Positions 27,886-37,054 of a stretch of DNA of 44,495 nucleotides are shown piece after piece. Positions within the stretch are counted from its first letter, which is position 1. Each line of letters opens with the position of its first letter. A model generated the notes under the pieces. The model was not told where the DNA came from. It did no database searches and saw nothing but the letters and a program-made list of their open reading frames with translations. The position numbers and the translations under genes were made by a program. This DNA comes from Candidatus Eiseniibacteriota bacterium (GTDB taxonomy: Bacteria > Orphanbacterota > Orphanbacteria > Orphanbacterales > Orphanbacteraceae): contig JAJRWB010000079.1 in assembly GCA_024276995.1 (NCBI GenBank), forward strand, positions 1-44,495, read 5' to 3'.

Positions 27886-28656
27886 ATGCTGAACATAAAG
27901 AATCTGAAGGTTCGCATCGAGGGGAAGGAGATTCTCAAAGGGATCGATCTCTCGATCGAGGCGGGCGAAGTGCACGCCATCATGGGCCCGAACGGATCGG
28001 GAAAGAGCACGCTGGCGAACGTCCTCGCCGGAAGGGCGGAATACGAGATCACCGGCGGCGAAATCCTTTTCGAGGGAAAGGATCTCACCGTTCTCGCCCC
28101 GGAGGAGAGGGCGCGCGAGGGGATTTTCCTCGCCTTCCAGTACCCCGTGGAGATCCCGGGGGTGAGCACGTCGTACTTCCTGAAGACGGCGCTCAACTCG
28201 ATCCGCGAGCACCGCGGGGAAGTGGAACTCGACGCCTTCGATTTCCTCGCGCTGGCGAAGGAGAAGATGAAGTCGCTCCACATGGACGAGGCGCTCCTTC
28301 ACAGGAGTGTGAATGAGGGGTTCTCCGGGGGCGAGAAGAAGAAGAACGAAGTCTTCCAAATGGCCATGCTCGACCCGAAGCTCGCCATTCTCGACGAGAC
28401 CGATTCGGGCCTCGACATCGATGCGCTGCGGATCGTCGCCGACGGCGTGCAGCAGTTGAGGGATGAGAAAAGGGCGATTCTCGTGGTCACCCACTACCAG
28501 AGGCTTCTCGACCATATCGTTCCCGACGTGGTCCACGTCCTTTCCGGCGGGCGGATCGTGAAGTCGGGCGATCCCGATCTCGCGAAGAAGCTCGAGAAGG
28601 AGGGGTACGGCTGGCTCCTCGAAGAGAGCGGCGCGGTCGCCGGTGGGGGGAATTGA
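27886..28656 (+). CDS. sufC: SUF complex ATPase SufC
   Basis: 256-residue ABC-type ATPase that drives the SufBCD scaffold. It has Walker A GPNGSGKST, the Q-loop FLAFQYPVEIPGVS characteristic of SufC, the signature FSGGEKKKNEV, Walker B LAILDETDSGLD and the switch His in VVTHYQRLLD. ATG 27886 follows GGAGAAGG, 24 bases after sufB. The stop codon lies within the first bases of the sufD start region. Full length with no unusual residues. Confidence 0.97.
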   Translation: MLNIKNLKVRIEGKEILKGIDLSIEAGEVHAIMGPNGSGKSTLANVLAGRAEYEITGGEILFEGKDLTVLAPEERAREGIFLAFQYPVEIPGVSTSYFLKTALNSIREHRGEVELDAFDFLALAKEKMKSLHMDEALLHRSVNEGFSGGEKKKNEVFQMAMLDPKLAILDETDSGLDIDALRIVADGVQQLRDEKRAILVVTHYQRLLDHIVPDVVHVLSGGRIVKSGDPDLAKKLEKEGYGWLLEESGAVAGGGN

Positions 28657-28658
28657 TC

Positions 28659-30011
28659 ATGGCGCGCACGGCGGTGGTGAAGGGGAAGATTCCACCGTGG
28701 GCATCGAACCACGCGGAGATTTCTCGCCGGCGTCTGGGGAACGGCTCGACATGGTTCGACCCGGTGCGCGAAGAGGCGCTCCGGCGGTTCGAAGCTCTCG
28801 GACTGCCGACGACGCGCCGCGAGGAATACCGTTTCACCAATCTCGCCCCCCTGGGGAGGGTCGATTTTCGCCGCGCCGAAGGGGTGAAAGCGCCGATCGA
28901 GACGGAACGGATCGAGAAGCTCCTGTTCGGTGACCGGGCGGCGGTGGAACTCGTTTTCGTAAACGGCGTGCTCGACGAGGCGCTCTCGTCGCGCGGCGAT
29001 CTCGCCGATGGCGCCGTAGTGATGCCGCTTTCCACGGCGATCCGGGAGCGGCGCGAAGGGGTGGAGGAACATCTCGGCCGGCATATTGGGATGGAGACGA
29101 ACTTCTTTGCCGCGCTGAACACGGCGATCCTCGACGACGGGCTCTTCCTTCATCTTCCCGATCGGTGCATCCTGGAGAAGCCGGTGCACGTCCTCTTCCA
29201 CACCACCACCGTCGATCAGCCGATCGCCGGCCATCCGAGAAACCTCCTGATCGCGAATCGCGGCTCGGCGGCCGTTGTGATCGAGTCGTACGCGGGCGAG
29301 GGCGAAACTCCGTACTGGACGAACGCGGCGACCGAGGCGGTCGTGGGGGAGGGAAGCCGTCTCACCCATTACAAGCAGCAGTTGGAGAGCGAAAACGCAT
29401 TTCATATTTCCGCGCTCGACGTGACGCAGTCGGCGTCGAGCCGGTTCGTCACCTTCTCGATCTCCTTCGGGGCGTCGATCGCGCGCAGCGACATCCGCAT
29501 CGATCTCGACGGGGAAGCGATCGAAAGCGACATGAACGGGCTCTTCCTGGCACGGGGCGATCAGCATGTCGACCATCACACGACGATGAATCACGCCGGG
29601 CCGCGCTGCGAGAGCCGCGAGTTCTACAAGGGGATCCTCGCCGGAAGGGCGAAGGGAGTGTTCACCGGGCGGATCGTCGTGTGCAAGGATGCGCAGAAGA
29701 CTAACGCCTTCCAGGCGAACCGGAATCTCCTCCTCTCCGATGACGCGGCGATCCATACGCAGCCGCAGCTCGAGATCCTCGCGGACGACGTGAAGTGCAG
29801 CCACGGCGCTACCGTGGGTCGCCTCGACGAAGAGGCGCTCTTCTATTTCCGTTCCCGCGGCATCGATCCGGAGGAAGCGGAGAAGATGCTCATCGGCGCG
29901 TTCGCCGGAGAAGTGGTGGAGAAGATCGATCTCCCCCTTCTGCGCGAAAGGGTCGCCGCGCTCGTATCGGCGAGGCTCGCCGGCGGCGCGACCGGAAAGG
30001 AAACGGCATGA
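28659..30011 (+). CDS. sufD: SUF complex protein SufD
   Basis: 450 residues. ATG 28659 follows a GGGGGG ribosome site; a TTG two codons earlier overlaps the sufC stop and is less likely. The N-terminal helical part contains PTTRREEYRFTNLAPL, the usual SufD entry motif. The beta-helix core carries LNTAILDDGLFLHLPD, EDGLF-like and VIESYAGEGETPYWTN. The end has NAFQANRNLLLSDDAAIHTQPQLEI, CSHGATVGRLDEEALFYFRSRGI. His in CSHGAT matches the SufD histidine used at the SufB-SufD interface. It forms the scaffold with SufB and SufC. It overlaps sufS by ATGA. Confidence 0.95.
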   Translation: MARTAVVKGKIPPWASNHAEISRRRLGNGSTWFDPVREEALRRFEALGLPTTRREEYRFTNLAPLGRVDFRRAEGVKAPIETERIEKLLFGDRAAVELVFVNGVLDEALSSRGDLADGAVVMPLSTAIRERREGVEEHLGRHIGMETNFFAALNTAILDDGLFLHLPDRCILEKPVHVLFHTTTVDQPIAGHPRNLLIANRGSAAVVIESYAGEGETPYWTNAATEAVVGEGSRLTHYKQQLESENAFHISALDVTQSASSRFVTFSISFGASIARSDIRIDLDGEAIESDMNGLFLARGDQHVDHHTTMNHAGPRCESREFYKGILAGRAKGVFTGRIVVCKDAQKTNAFQANRNLLLSDDAAIHTQPQLEILADDVKCSHGATVGRLDEEALFYFRSRGIDPEEAEKMLIGAFAGEVVEKIDLPLLRERVAALVSARLAGGATGKETA

Positions 30012-31309
30012 ACAGACCTGTACGGATCGAAACGCCGTCGCGCGAGGGAAAGGCGCCGCCGCAGGTGCGCGCCGGCGGGATCGATGACTCTCCTTTCGAC
30101 GTGGAGAAGGTGCGGCGCGATTTCCCCCTCCTCAAGTCGCTGATGAACGGAAAGCCGCTCGTCTATCTCGACAGCGCCGCGAGCGCGCAGAAGCCGTCGT
30201 GCGTTCTCGAGGCGCTCAACGTCTTCTATACCGGGTGCTACTCGAATATCCACCGGGGTGTCTACCATCTGAGCGCCGCCGCCACCCAGGCGTATGAAGA
30301 GTCCCGCCGTAAGGCGGCACGGTTGATCCATGCGCGAAGCGAACGTGAAATCATCTTCGTGCGCGGCGCCACAGAAGCGATCAACCTGGTCGCCTTTTCA
30401 TGGGGAGATCGGAATGTCTCCGAAGGGGACGAGATCCTCGTTTCCGAAATGGAGCATCATTCGAACATCGTTCCCTGGCAGTTCCTGTGCGAGAGGAAGG
30501 GCGCGCGGCTCCGCGTGATTCCGATCGACGACCGGGGGGAGCTGATCCTCGAGGAGTACGAGAGACTCCTCGGACCGAAGACGAAGATCGTGGCGGTCAC
30601 CCACCAGTCGAACTCCCTCGGCACGGTGAACCCCGTGTCGAAGATTGTCGACATGGCCCACCGGCAGGGCGTGCCGGTGCTCCTCGACGGCGCCCAGGCG
30701 ATCCCCCATCACCGCCTCGACGTGCAACAGCTCGACTGCGACTTCTATGCTTTCTCGGCGCACAAGATGTACGGTCCCACCGGGATCGGCGTGCTTTACG
30801 GCCGGGAGAAGCTGCTCGAGGAGATGCCTCCCTGGCAGGGGGGGGGCGACATGATCCGCACGGTGACCTTCGACAAGACGACGTACGCCGAGCTGCCCCA
30901 CAAGTTCGAGGCGGGGACGCCGAACATCGCGGGGGGCGTCGGGTTCGGCACGACCATCGACTACCTCGTCGGTCTCGATCTCGACAAGGTGGCGGCGTAC
31001 GAGCGCGAGTTGCTCCGATACGCCCTCGCCACGCTTTCGGAAATCCCCCAGATCCGCTTCATCGGCACGGCGCGGGAGAGGTGTTCGGTGATCTCCTTCG
31101 AGCTGGAAGGGGTGCACCCCCACGATGTCGGCACGATTCTCGACGGCGAGGGGGTGGCGATCCGAACCGGTCACCACTGCACGCAGCCGGTGATGGATCA
31201 CTTCGGCGTTCCCGCCACCGCGCGGGCGTCGCTGGCGTGTTACAATACGAAGGAAGATATCAACCGTCTTGCCGGTGCGATTCGAAAGGCGCTCGAGGTG
31301 TTCCGCTGA
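30008..31309 (+). CDS. sufS: Cysteine desulfurase SufS
   Basis: 433-residue PLP enzyme of the NifS/SufS class II type that takes sulfur from cysteine. ATG 30008 overlaps the sufD stop and follows GGAAAGGAAA. It shows YLDSAASAQKPSCVLEAL, NIHRGVYHLS, FVRGATEAINLVA, EMEHHSNIVPWQ, the PLP lysine Lys253 in FSAHKMYGPTGIG, and the active-site Cys391 in RTGHHCTQPVM. About 30 extra N-terminal residues precede the usual FDVEKVRRDFPLL start and look unstructured. It ends RASLACYNTKEDI, as in the family. The stop overlaps the SufU gene by ATGA-type coupling. It would hand sulfur to SufU. Confidence 0.96.
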   Translation: MNRPVRIETPSREGKAPPQVRAGGIDDSPFDVEKVRRDFPLLKSLMNGKPLVYLDSAASAQKPSCVLEALNVFYTGCYSNIHRGVYHLSAAATQAYEESRRKAARLIHARSEREIIFVRGATEAINLVAFSWGDRNVSEGDEILVSEMEHHSNIVPWQFLCERKGARLRVIPIDDRGELILEEYERLLGPKTKIVAVTHQSNSLGTVNPVSKIVDMAHRQGVPVLLDGAQAIPHHRLDVQQLDCDFYAFSAHKMYGPTGIGVLYGREKLLEEMPPWQGGGDMIRTVTFDKTTYAELPHKFEAGTPNIAGGVGFGTTIDYLVGLDLDKVAAYERELLRYALATLSEIPQIRFIGTARERCSVISFELEGVHPHDVGTILDGEGVAIRTGHHCTQPVMDHFGVPATARASLACYNTKEDINRLAGAIRKALEVFR

Positions 31310-31761
31310 TGTCCGACATGCGCGATCTCTACCAGGAGGTCATTCTCGATCACAGCCGCAAGCCGAGGAACTTCGGCGTGCTGAACGGCGACAGCATCGA
31401 AGCGGTGGGTCACAATCCTCTGTGCGGCGACCGGTTGAGCGTCTACCTTCACGTCGAGGACGGCGTGGTAAGCGGCATCGCTTTCGACGGCGTCGGTTGC
31501 GCCATCTCGACGGCGTCGGCGTCGATGATGACCGAGGCGGTGAAGGGGAAGACGGTGGAGGAAGCCGAAAAGCTGTTCGAGGCGTTTCACGAAATGCTCA
31601 CCGGCGATCCGTCGAGCGAAGGGGATGGGTCGGCGCTCGGCAAGCTCTCGGTGTTCGCCGGTGTCCGCGAGTACCCTGTTCGGGTGAAGTGCGCCACGCT
31701 GGCGTGGCACACTCTCAAGTCGGCTCTCGACGGCGACGGCGAAAAGGCGTCCACCGAGTAG
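31309..31761 (+). CDS. sufU: SUF sulfur-transfer protein SufU
   Basis: 150-residue zinc-binding SufU, which in Gram-positive-type SUF systems accepts sulfur from SufS. Conserved ligands: Cys39 and Asp41 (NPLCGDR), Cys64 (GVGCAISTAS) and Cys128 (KCATLAW). The insertion between the second and third cysteine blocks has the length typical of SufU rather than IscU. ATG 31309 shares a base with the sufS stop. The stop is TAG. The presence of SufU rather than SufE makes this a SufU-type system in a Gram-negative. Confidence 0.94.
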   Translation: MSDMRDLYQEVILDHSRKPRNFGVLNGDSIEAVGHNPLCGDRLSVYLHVEDGVVSGIAFDGVGCAISTASASMMTEAVKGKTVEEAEKLFEAFHEMLTGDPSSEGDGSALGKLSVFAGVREYPVRVKCATLAWHTLKSALDGDGEKASTE

Positions 31762-31782
31762 AACGGGAAAAGGAGCCGGCCG

Positions 31783-32094
31783 ATGGAAAACGAAACACTC
31801 TCCGACGCGGTGGTGGAGGCGCTCCGCACCGTCTACGATCCCGAGATTCCGCTCAACATCTACGAACTCGGTCTCGTCTACGGCGTGGAGATCGACGACG
31901 GCGGTCGTGTTTCGATCCGGATGACCCTCACGTCGCCGAACTGCCCCGAGGCGCAGGTTCTCCCCGCGCGGGTGAAGCAGGCCGTGCTCGACGTGGAAGG
32001 AGTGACCGGCGCCGACGTGGAAATCGTCTGGGATCCGCCCTGGTCGACCGAGCGGATGTCCGAGGCGGCGAAGCTGCAGCTCGGGCTGCTCTGA
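31783..32094 (+). CDS. sufT: SufT/MIP18-family (DUF59) Fe-S maturation protein
   Basis: 103 residues, a stand-alone DUF59 domain. It starts with VVEALRTVYDPEIPLNIYELGLVY, the family signature. TLTSPNCPEAQVLP carries the conserved cysteine, and VEIVWDPPWSTERMSEAAK closes the domain. SufT-type proteins help deliver or repair Fe-S clusters in client proteins. AAAAGGAG lies upstream of ATG 31783, 21 bases after sufU, so it is the last recognised gene of the suf operon. Confidence 0.92.
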   Translation: MENETLSDAVVEALRTVYDPEIPLNIYELGLVYGVEIDDGGRVSIRMTLTSPNCPEAQVLPARVKQAVLDVEGVTGADVEIVWDPPWSTERMSEAAKLQLGLL

Positions 32095-32145
32095 TCGGTG
32101 CCGTCCCGCTCCTTTCGACCGCGCCTCCTCGTCTGAAGGGGAGCC

Positions 32146-34077
32146 ATGGAAATCGATGCCGAAACGTCTCCCGGCGCCGGCGGCGCGCGTATCGCTTTCG
32201 CCGCGCTCGTGCTGTACGCGGTTCTCCACGCCGTCTTCCTCTTGATCGCCTCGAGGAGCGCATCGGCGCTCCTGTGGGGGGTCGATCACGGGTCGGTTCT
32301 TCCCGCGCCGGCGCTTCTCTTCCTCTTTCCCTTCGCGGCGGCGGGGTGGGCGGAGATTCTGCGCCGCCGCGGCGGGGGGGGGTTCTTTCGCGCGAAAACC
32401 TTTTCCGCGCTCCTTCTCGCCTCGATCGTCCCGGCGGCGGCGCTCCTCTTCTTCTTCTTCCGCGACCCGACCCACCTCCTCGGCGACGGCATGCTGATCG
32501 TCAACCGGACGGTCCAGGGAATGCTTTTCACCGAAAGTTCCCCGCTGGCGAATCGGATCGCGCTGTGGGCGTCTTCCTTCTCCACCGGGGATGTCGCCGG
32601 CGTGGAGCACTCTCTTTCGATGCTCAGCGCCGGTGCCGGCGTCGTCTTCACGATTCTCGCCCTCCTCCTTTGGAAGCGCCTCGAAGGCGCGTTCGCCCCG
32701 GCGGCCGCCGGTCTCCTCCTCTTCCTCGTCCAACCCCTCCTTCTCGTATTCTGCGGCTACATCGAGTTCTATTCGATCAGCCTCGTTTTCTCTCTCGGTC
32801 TCGTTCTCGCCTGTCTTCTCGCCATGGAAGGGAGAGTTCCGCCCGTGCTGCCGGTGGCGCTCTTCATCCTCACCGTGGCGACTCACTTCCTTACGATCAT
32901 CTACGCGCCGATCGTGGCGAGCGCTCTCGCGGCGACTCTCGGAGGAAAGAGGAAGGGGGGGAAAGCGGGGAGGGCGATCGTCGCCGTGCTTATCGGTGCC
33001 GCCGCCGGGGCCGTGCTCCTCTTCCTCGCCCGCGTCGATCCGGTCAACTTGTTCCTGAACAAGCGACAACACGTGCTCCTTCTCCATCGATCGGTTCAAG
33101 ACGCGGCCCGCGAGGCGTACGCTCTTTTCGATTCCGCCCATTTCATCGATCTTCTGAACGAGACCCTTCTCGTCATGCCTCTCTTGCCGGTGCTTCCCCT
33201 CCTCCTCTATCTCGCCGGGAAGGAGGGGCGGGACCGTTTCGTCCTTCTTCTCACGGCGTGCGCCGGCGCGGCGCTGATCCCGTTCTTCCTGCTCAACCCC
33301 GAACTCGGTTTCGCCCGGGACTGGGATCTCATGGCCTTCGGCGCTCTCCCTGCGAATCTCGCCGCGGCGATCCTCCTCGTTCGCATCGCCCGCCGCCGTT
33401 TCAGCGATGCGCCGTCGAGGGGGTGGAGTCGCGCGCTCATCGTATTCCTCGTCGCCCTGGGGATCACCCGAACCGCCGCGTGGCTCGTTCTCAACCTCTC
33501 ATCGCCGCTCGCCGTCGAGCGTGCGCGCGCGATCGCCGGCGAGGCGAGACTGAACGCGCCCTTTTCGAGGAGCTACCTTCACGAGAATCTCTCCCGTCTG
33601 CTCGGCGACCGGGGAGAGGCGGCGGACGCTTTCGTCGAGGCGACGCTCGCCGAGAAGCTGAGGCCCGACCACCCGAGGCTCGCGAACCGGACCGGCGTCT
33701 ACGCCCGCGACGCGGGGAAGACGCTCGCCGCGGAGGCAGCGTTCCATAGGGCGATCGCCCTCGACTCTCTCTACACCGAGGCATGGATGAACCTCGGGAC
33801 GCTTCATGTTTCCGAGGGAAAGATGGCGCGGGCCGAGTCAGACTTCCGCGCGGCGTGCCGCGCCTCGCCGGAGAAGATCGAAAGCCGCCTCATGCTCGCT
33901 CTCGCGGTGCTTTTTCAAGACCGTCCCGGCGAAGCGTTGGCCGTCGCGATGCCGATCGCCCGCGCCGGCGCGTCGGAGGATCGAAGCCGTGCCCTTTCGC
34001 GCCTCGACCTCGCTTTCGAGTCGGCCGGTTACGCCGACGAGGCTCGGCGGCTGCGCGCGGCGCGAGGCGGGCGATGA
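32146..34077 (+). CDS. Multi-spanning membrane protein with C-terminal TPR repeats
   Basis: 643 residues, family not firmly recognised. Residues 1 to about 440 are about ten hydrophobic spans with short loops. A non-membrane loop near 105-150 (FRDPTHLLGDGMLIVNRTVQ, FTESSPLANRIALW) is placed like the first extracytoplasmic loop of GT-C glycosyltransferases. A later FARDWDLMAFGALP motif recurs in large bacterial membrane proteins of this shape. Residues about 460-640 are TPR units (AFHRAIALDSLYTEAWMNLG, LHVSEGKMARAESDFRAACR), predicted outside the membrane. ATG 32146 has AAGGGGAG upstream. It follows the suf operon by 51 bases in the same direction; no separate promoter was identified, and co-transcription is possible but a shared function is not obvious. 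Confidence 0.75.
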   Translation: MEIDAETSPGAGGARIAFAALVLYAVLHAVFLLIASRSASALLWGVDHGSVLPAPALLFLFPFAAAGWAEILRRRGGGGFFRAKTFSALLLASIVPAAALLFFFFRDPTHLLGDGMLIVNRTVQGMLFTESSPLANRIALWASSFSTGDVAGVEHSLSMLSAGAGVVFTILALLLWKRLEGAFAPAAAGLLLFLVQPLLLVFCGYIEFYSISLVFSLGLVLACLLAMEGRVPPVLPVALFILTVATHFLTIIYAPIVASALAATLGGKRKGGKAGRAIVAVLIGAAAGAVLLFLARVDPVNLFLNKRQHVLLLHRSVQDAAREAYALFDSAHFIDLLNETLLVMPLLPVLPLLLYLAGKEGRDRFVLLLTACAGAALIPFFLLNPELGFARDWDLMAFGALPANLAAAILLVRIARRRFSDAPSRGWSRALIVFLVALGITRTAAWLVLNLSSPLAVERARAIAGEARLNAPFSRSYLHENLSRLLGDRGEAADAFVEATLAEKLRPDHPRLANRTGVYARDAGKTLAAEAAFHRAIALDSLYTEAWMNLGTLHVSEGKMARAESDFRAACRASPEKIESRLMLALAVLFQDRPGEALAVAMPIARAGASEDRSRALSRLDLAFESAGYADEARRLRAARGGR

Positions 34078-34130
34078 GACGTCGTCCGGGGGCGATCCAG
34101 GCCTCGCCCGCCCGCTCGGCGGTTTTCCCC

Positions 34131-34159
34131 TTGTGCGCGGCCGCTTCGAACGCTATGAT
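34131..34159 (+). promoter_or_regulatory. Promoter of the trkA-trkH operon
   Basis: TTGTGC (34131-34136), a 17-base spacer and TATGAT (34154-34159). The start site would be near 34166, giving a leader of about 35 bases before the ATG at 34201. No clear Shine-Dalgarno sequence precedes that ATG. Confidence 0.7.
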
Positions 34160-34200
34160 TCCGCGTCGTCTCATCTCACGCCAACGGGTGGCGCTTTCTT

Positions 34201-35544
34201 ATGAAGGGTATTATCGTCGGCGCCGGTGAAGTGGGGTACCACATCGCCGACCGGCTCTCCTCGGAGGGCCACGATATCATCGTCATCGAACGCGATCCGG
34301 GCCGCGAGAGGCTCCTCGCCGACAAGGTGAACGCCCTGGTGATCCACGGCAACGGCGCGTCTTCCGAGATTCTCGAGGAGGCGGGCATCGACGAAGCGGA
34401 TCTGTTCGTCGCCGTCACCGACCAGGACGAGGTGAACCTCGTCGCCTGTCTCATGGCGGAGGAGTACCACGTCCCCCGCAAGATCGCCCGCATCAAGTCG
34501 ATCGACTACAGCGGCGAGGGGGGAAAACTAGATGCCTCCCGGTTCGGCATCGACCTGCTGATCAATCCCCAGAGCGTCGTGGCGGAGGAGATCTTCCACG
34601 TCGTGCAGTATACCCGCGCCAGCGAAGTGGCGGAGTTCGCCGATGGGCGGGTGATCTTTCTCGGCTACCCGATTACCGAGCACTCCCCCATCGCGGGGAT
34701 CACGCTGAAGGAGCTGGGCGATATTCGGGGCTTGTACCGTCTCGTCGTGACCGCCATCAATCGCAATGACGAGACGATCATTCCGAGGGGGGAAGATACG
34801 ATCCGCGCAGGGGATATCGTTTATCTCGTGTGCACGAGAACCGATCTTTCGGCTATCGAGTATCTCTTCGGTTTCGAGAAGCGCGAAACGAAGAAAGTGT
34901 TTATCCTCGGAGGCGGGCGGGTCGGATACGAAGTGGCTCGCATGATGTGCGGTCTACGGTACGAGGTGAAGCTGATCGATCGCGACCAGGCGCGGTGCAA
35001 GGAGATCGCCGACCGGCTCGACGACGTGCTCGTGCTCTGCGCGGGCGGCACCGATGTCGATACGCTCAAGAGCGAGGGGATCGCCGATACCGACGTGTTC
35101 ATCGCCGTCACGAGCGACGACAAGGCGAATATCCTTTGCTCCCTTCTCGCGAAGAGGTACGGCACGAACCGCGCCGTCGCCCTGGTGGACCAGCCGGAAC
35201 TTCTCACCCTGGCGCCGTCCCTCGGCGTGGACGCCACGATCAGTCCCCGCCTCGCCACGGCGAGTGCGGTGCTCCGCTTCGTCCGACGCGGGGAAGTGCT
35301 CAAGGTGGCGCCCGTGGAGCATTGCAACGCCGAAGTGCTCGAGATGATCCTCCCTTCGAGCACGTCTCTTTCGGGGAAGAAACTGACCGATATCCACTTT
35401 CCGAGCGGCTCGATCGTCGGCTCGATCGTCCGCGGCGATGATGCGCTCATTCCCACGGGTGACGATGTGCTCATGGCGGGAGACCATGTGATCGTGTTCA
35501 CCCTCCCGGAGGCGGTTCCCAAGGTGGAGAAGTTCTTCTCATAA
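34201..35544 (+). CDS. trkA: Trk potassium uptake regulator TrkA
   Basis: 447-residue peripheral protein that gates TrkH-type K+ channels in response to nucleotides. Two RCK units are visible, each with a Rossmann glycine motif and a C-terminal TrkA_C part: VGAGEVGYHIADRLSSEG with acidic ERDP in the first half, and GGGRVGYEVARMMCGL with DRDQ in the second. The acidic residue after strand 2 suits NAD or ADP. ATG 34201 begins right at the Rossmann fold, as in E. coli TrkA. trkH follows after three bases, so the regulator and channel are co-expressed. Confidence 0.95.
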   Translation: MKGIIVGAGEVGYHIADRLSSEGHDIIVIERDPGRERLLADKVNALVIHGNGASSEILEEAGIDEADLFVAVTDQDEVNLVACLMAEEYHVPRKIARIKSIDYSGEGGKLDASRFGIDLLINPQSVVAEEIFHVVQYTRASEVAEFADGRVIFLGYPITEHSPIAGITLKELGDIRGLYRLVVTAINRNDETIIPRGEDTIRAGDIVYLVCTRTDLSAIEYLFGFEKRETKKVFILGGGRVGYEVARMMCGLRYEVKLIDRDQARCKEIADRLDDVLVLCAGGTDVDTLKSEGIADTDVFIAVTSDDKANILCSLLAKRYGTNRAVALVDQPELLTLAPSLGVDATISPRLATASAVLRFVRRGEVLKVAPVEHCNAEVLEMILPSSTSLSGKKLTDIHFPSGSIVGSIVRGDDALIPTGDDVLMAGDHVIVFTLPEAVPKVEKFFS

Positions 35545-35547
35545 TCG

Positions 35548-36987
35548 ATGGACGCCAAAGCGACCCTCAAGATGCTCGGCGGGCTCCTCCTCTTTCTCGG
35601 GGTGATGCTCCTCACACCGGTGCCCTTCTCCCTTTTCTACCGGGACGGGGCGTTGCCCGCCTTCCTCTTTTCGTCGGTCGTTTCCCTCGCGGCGGGAGGG
35701 CTCCTCTTCGGGCTGATCCGCGGACCGATCCGTCTCAGCCACCGCGAGGGGTTCGGCATCGTCACTCTCGGTTGGGTCGCCTTCGCCTCTCTCGGATGTC
35801 TTCCCTTCATCTTTTCCGGCACCATCCCCGCCCCCGTGGACGCCGTCTTCGAGGCGATGTCGGGATTCACCACCACAGGCGCCACGGTGATCACCGATTT
35901 GGAATCGGTGCCGGAGAGCATCCTTTTCTGGCGCGCCACGACGCACTGGATCGGCGGCATGGGGATCATCGTGCTCACCCTTGCGATCCTTCCCTTTCTC
36001 GGTGTCGGCGGCATGCAGCTCTTCCAGGCGGAAGTTCCCGGTCCCACGGCGGACCGCCTCTCCCCGAAAATCCAGGACACGGCGAAAATGCTCTGGGGGG
36101 TTTATTTCCTTCTCACCTTCCTAGAGGTGATTCTCCTGATGGTCGGCGGACTCGATTTCTACGAGGCGATCTGCCACGCCTTCGCCACGATGGCAACGGG
36201 CGGTTTCTCGACGAGAAATGAAAGCGTCGGCGCCTTCGAAAGCCCCTTCATCCGGATCGTGATCTCGGTGTTCATGTTCCTCGCGGGCGTCAACTTCTCG
36301 CTCCACTACCACGCCTTGAGAGGGAGGGTGCGCTCGTACTGGAGAAGCCAGGAATTCCGCTTCTACACCGCCGTCGTCGGTCTGTCGATCGTGGCGATCT
36401 TCTTCTTGAATCTTCCCGAGTACGGTCTGAGCGGCGCGAACGGAATCGACTCGTCGTTCCAAGTGCTCTCCATCGTGACGACCACCGGGTTTTGCACCGC
36501 CGACTTCGAGCTGTGGCCCTCGCTCAGCCGCTACATCCTCCTTTTCCTCATGTTCCTCGGTGGGTGCGCCGGATCGACCGGCGGCGGGATGAAGAATATC
36601 CGGGTGCTCCTCATCTTGAAACACGCGAAGCACCAGCTTTTCCGCCACATCCATCCGAGGGGTGTGAAGGTGGTGAAGATCGACGGGAAGCCGGTGCCCG
36701 ACGACATCATGCAGGGGGTGCTCGGTTTCTTCGCCCTCTATATCGGTCTGTTCACCGCCGGCTCGTTCGCCATGGCCGCGTTCGGCCTCGACATGGTCAG
36801 CGCCGGGGCGTCGGTGCTCGCCTGTTTGAGCAACATCGGCCCCGGCCTCGGCTCGGTGGGGCCGACCGACACGTACGCTCTCATCCCGCCGGCGGGCAAG
36901 GGTGTGCTCACCGTTCTCATGCTTCTCGGACGTCTCGAGCTGTTCACCGTTCTCGTGCTCCTCTTCCCGTCCTTCTGGAAACGGTAA
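35548..36987 (+). CDS. trkH: Trk potassium uptake channel TrkH
   Basis: 479-residue inner-membrane K+ transporter of the TrkH/KtrB superfamily. Four selectivity-filter repeats can be read: SGFTTTGATV, TMATGGFST, IVTTTGFCTAD and LSNIGPGLG. MFLGGCAGSTGGGMKNIR is the loop after the third repeat that forms the cytoplasmic gate. Length and order match TrkH. It begins three bases after trkA and works with it. Downstream, a separate promoter at 37002 starts the next unit. Confidence 0.95.
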   Translation: MDAKATLKMLGGLLLFLGVMLLTPVPFSLFYRDGALPAFLFSSVVSLAAGGLLFGLIRGPIRLSHREGFGIVTLGWVAFASLGCLPFIFSGTIPAPVDAVFEAMSGFTTTGATVITDLESVPESILFWRATTHWIGGMGIIVLTLAILPFLGVGGMQLFQAEVPGPTADRLSPKIQDTAKMLWGVYFLLTFLEVILLMVGGLDFYEAICHAFATMATGGFSTRNESVGAFESPFIRIVISVFMFLAGVNFSLHYHALRGRVRSYWRSQEFRFYTAVVGLSIVAIFFLNLPEYGLSGANGIDSSFQVLSIVTTTGFCTADFELWPSLSRYILLFLMFLGGCAGSTGGGMKNIRVLLILKHAKHQLFRHIHPRGVKVVKIDGKPVPDDIMQGVLGFFALYIGLFTAGSFAMAAFGLDMVSAGASVLACLSNIGPGLGSVGPTDTYALIPPAGKGVLTVLMLLGRLELFTVLVLLFPSFWKR

Positions 36988-37001
36988 GGGAGTCGCCCTC
37001 C

Positions 37002-37031
37002 TTGACGGCGGCCGCGGCGACCTGATAGAAT
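37002..37031 (+). promoter_or_regulatory. Promoter of the ligase-CBS/deacylase/bacilliredoxin/mod unit
   Basis: TTGACG (37002-37007), an 18-base spacer and TAGAAT (37026-37031), starting 14 bases after the trkH stop. The start site would be near 37038, leaving a leader of about 17 bases before ATG 37055 with only a weak GGGA ribosome site. Confidence 0.7.
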
Positions 37032-37054
37032 CCGTGTACCTTCGGGAATCATTT

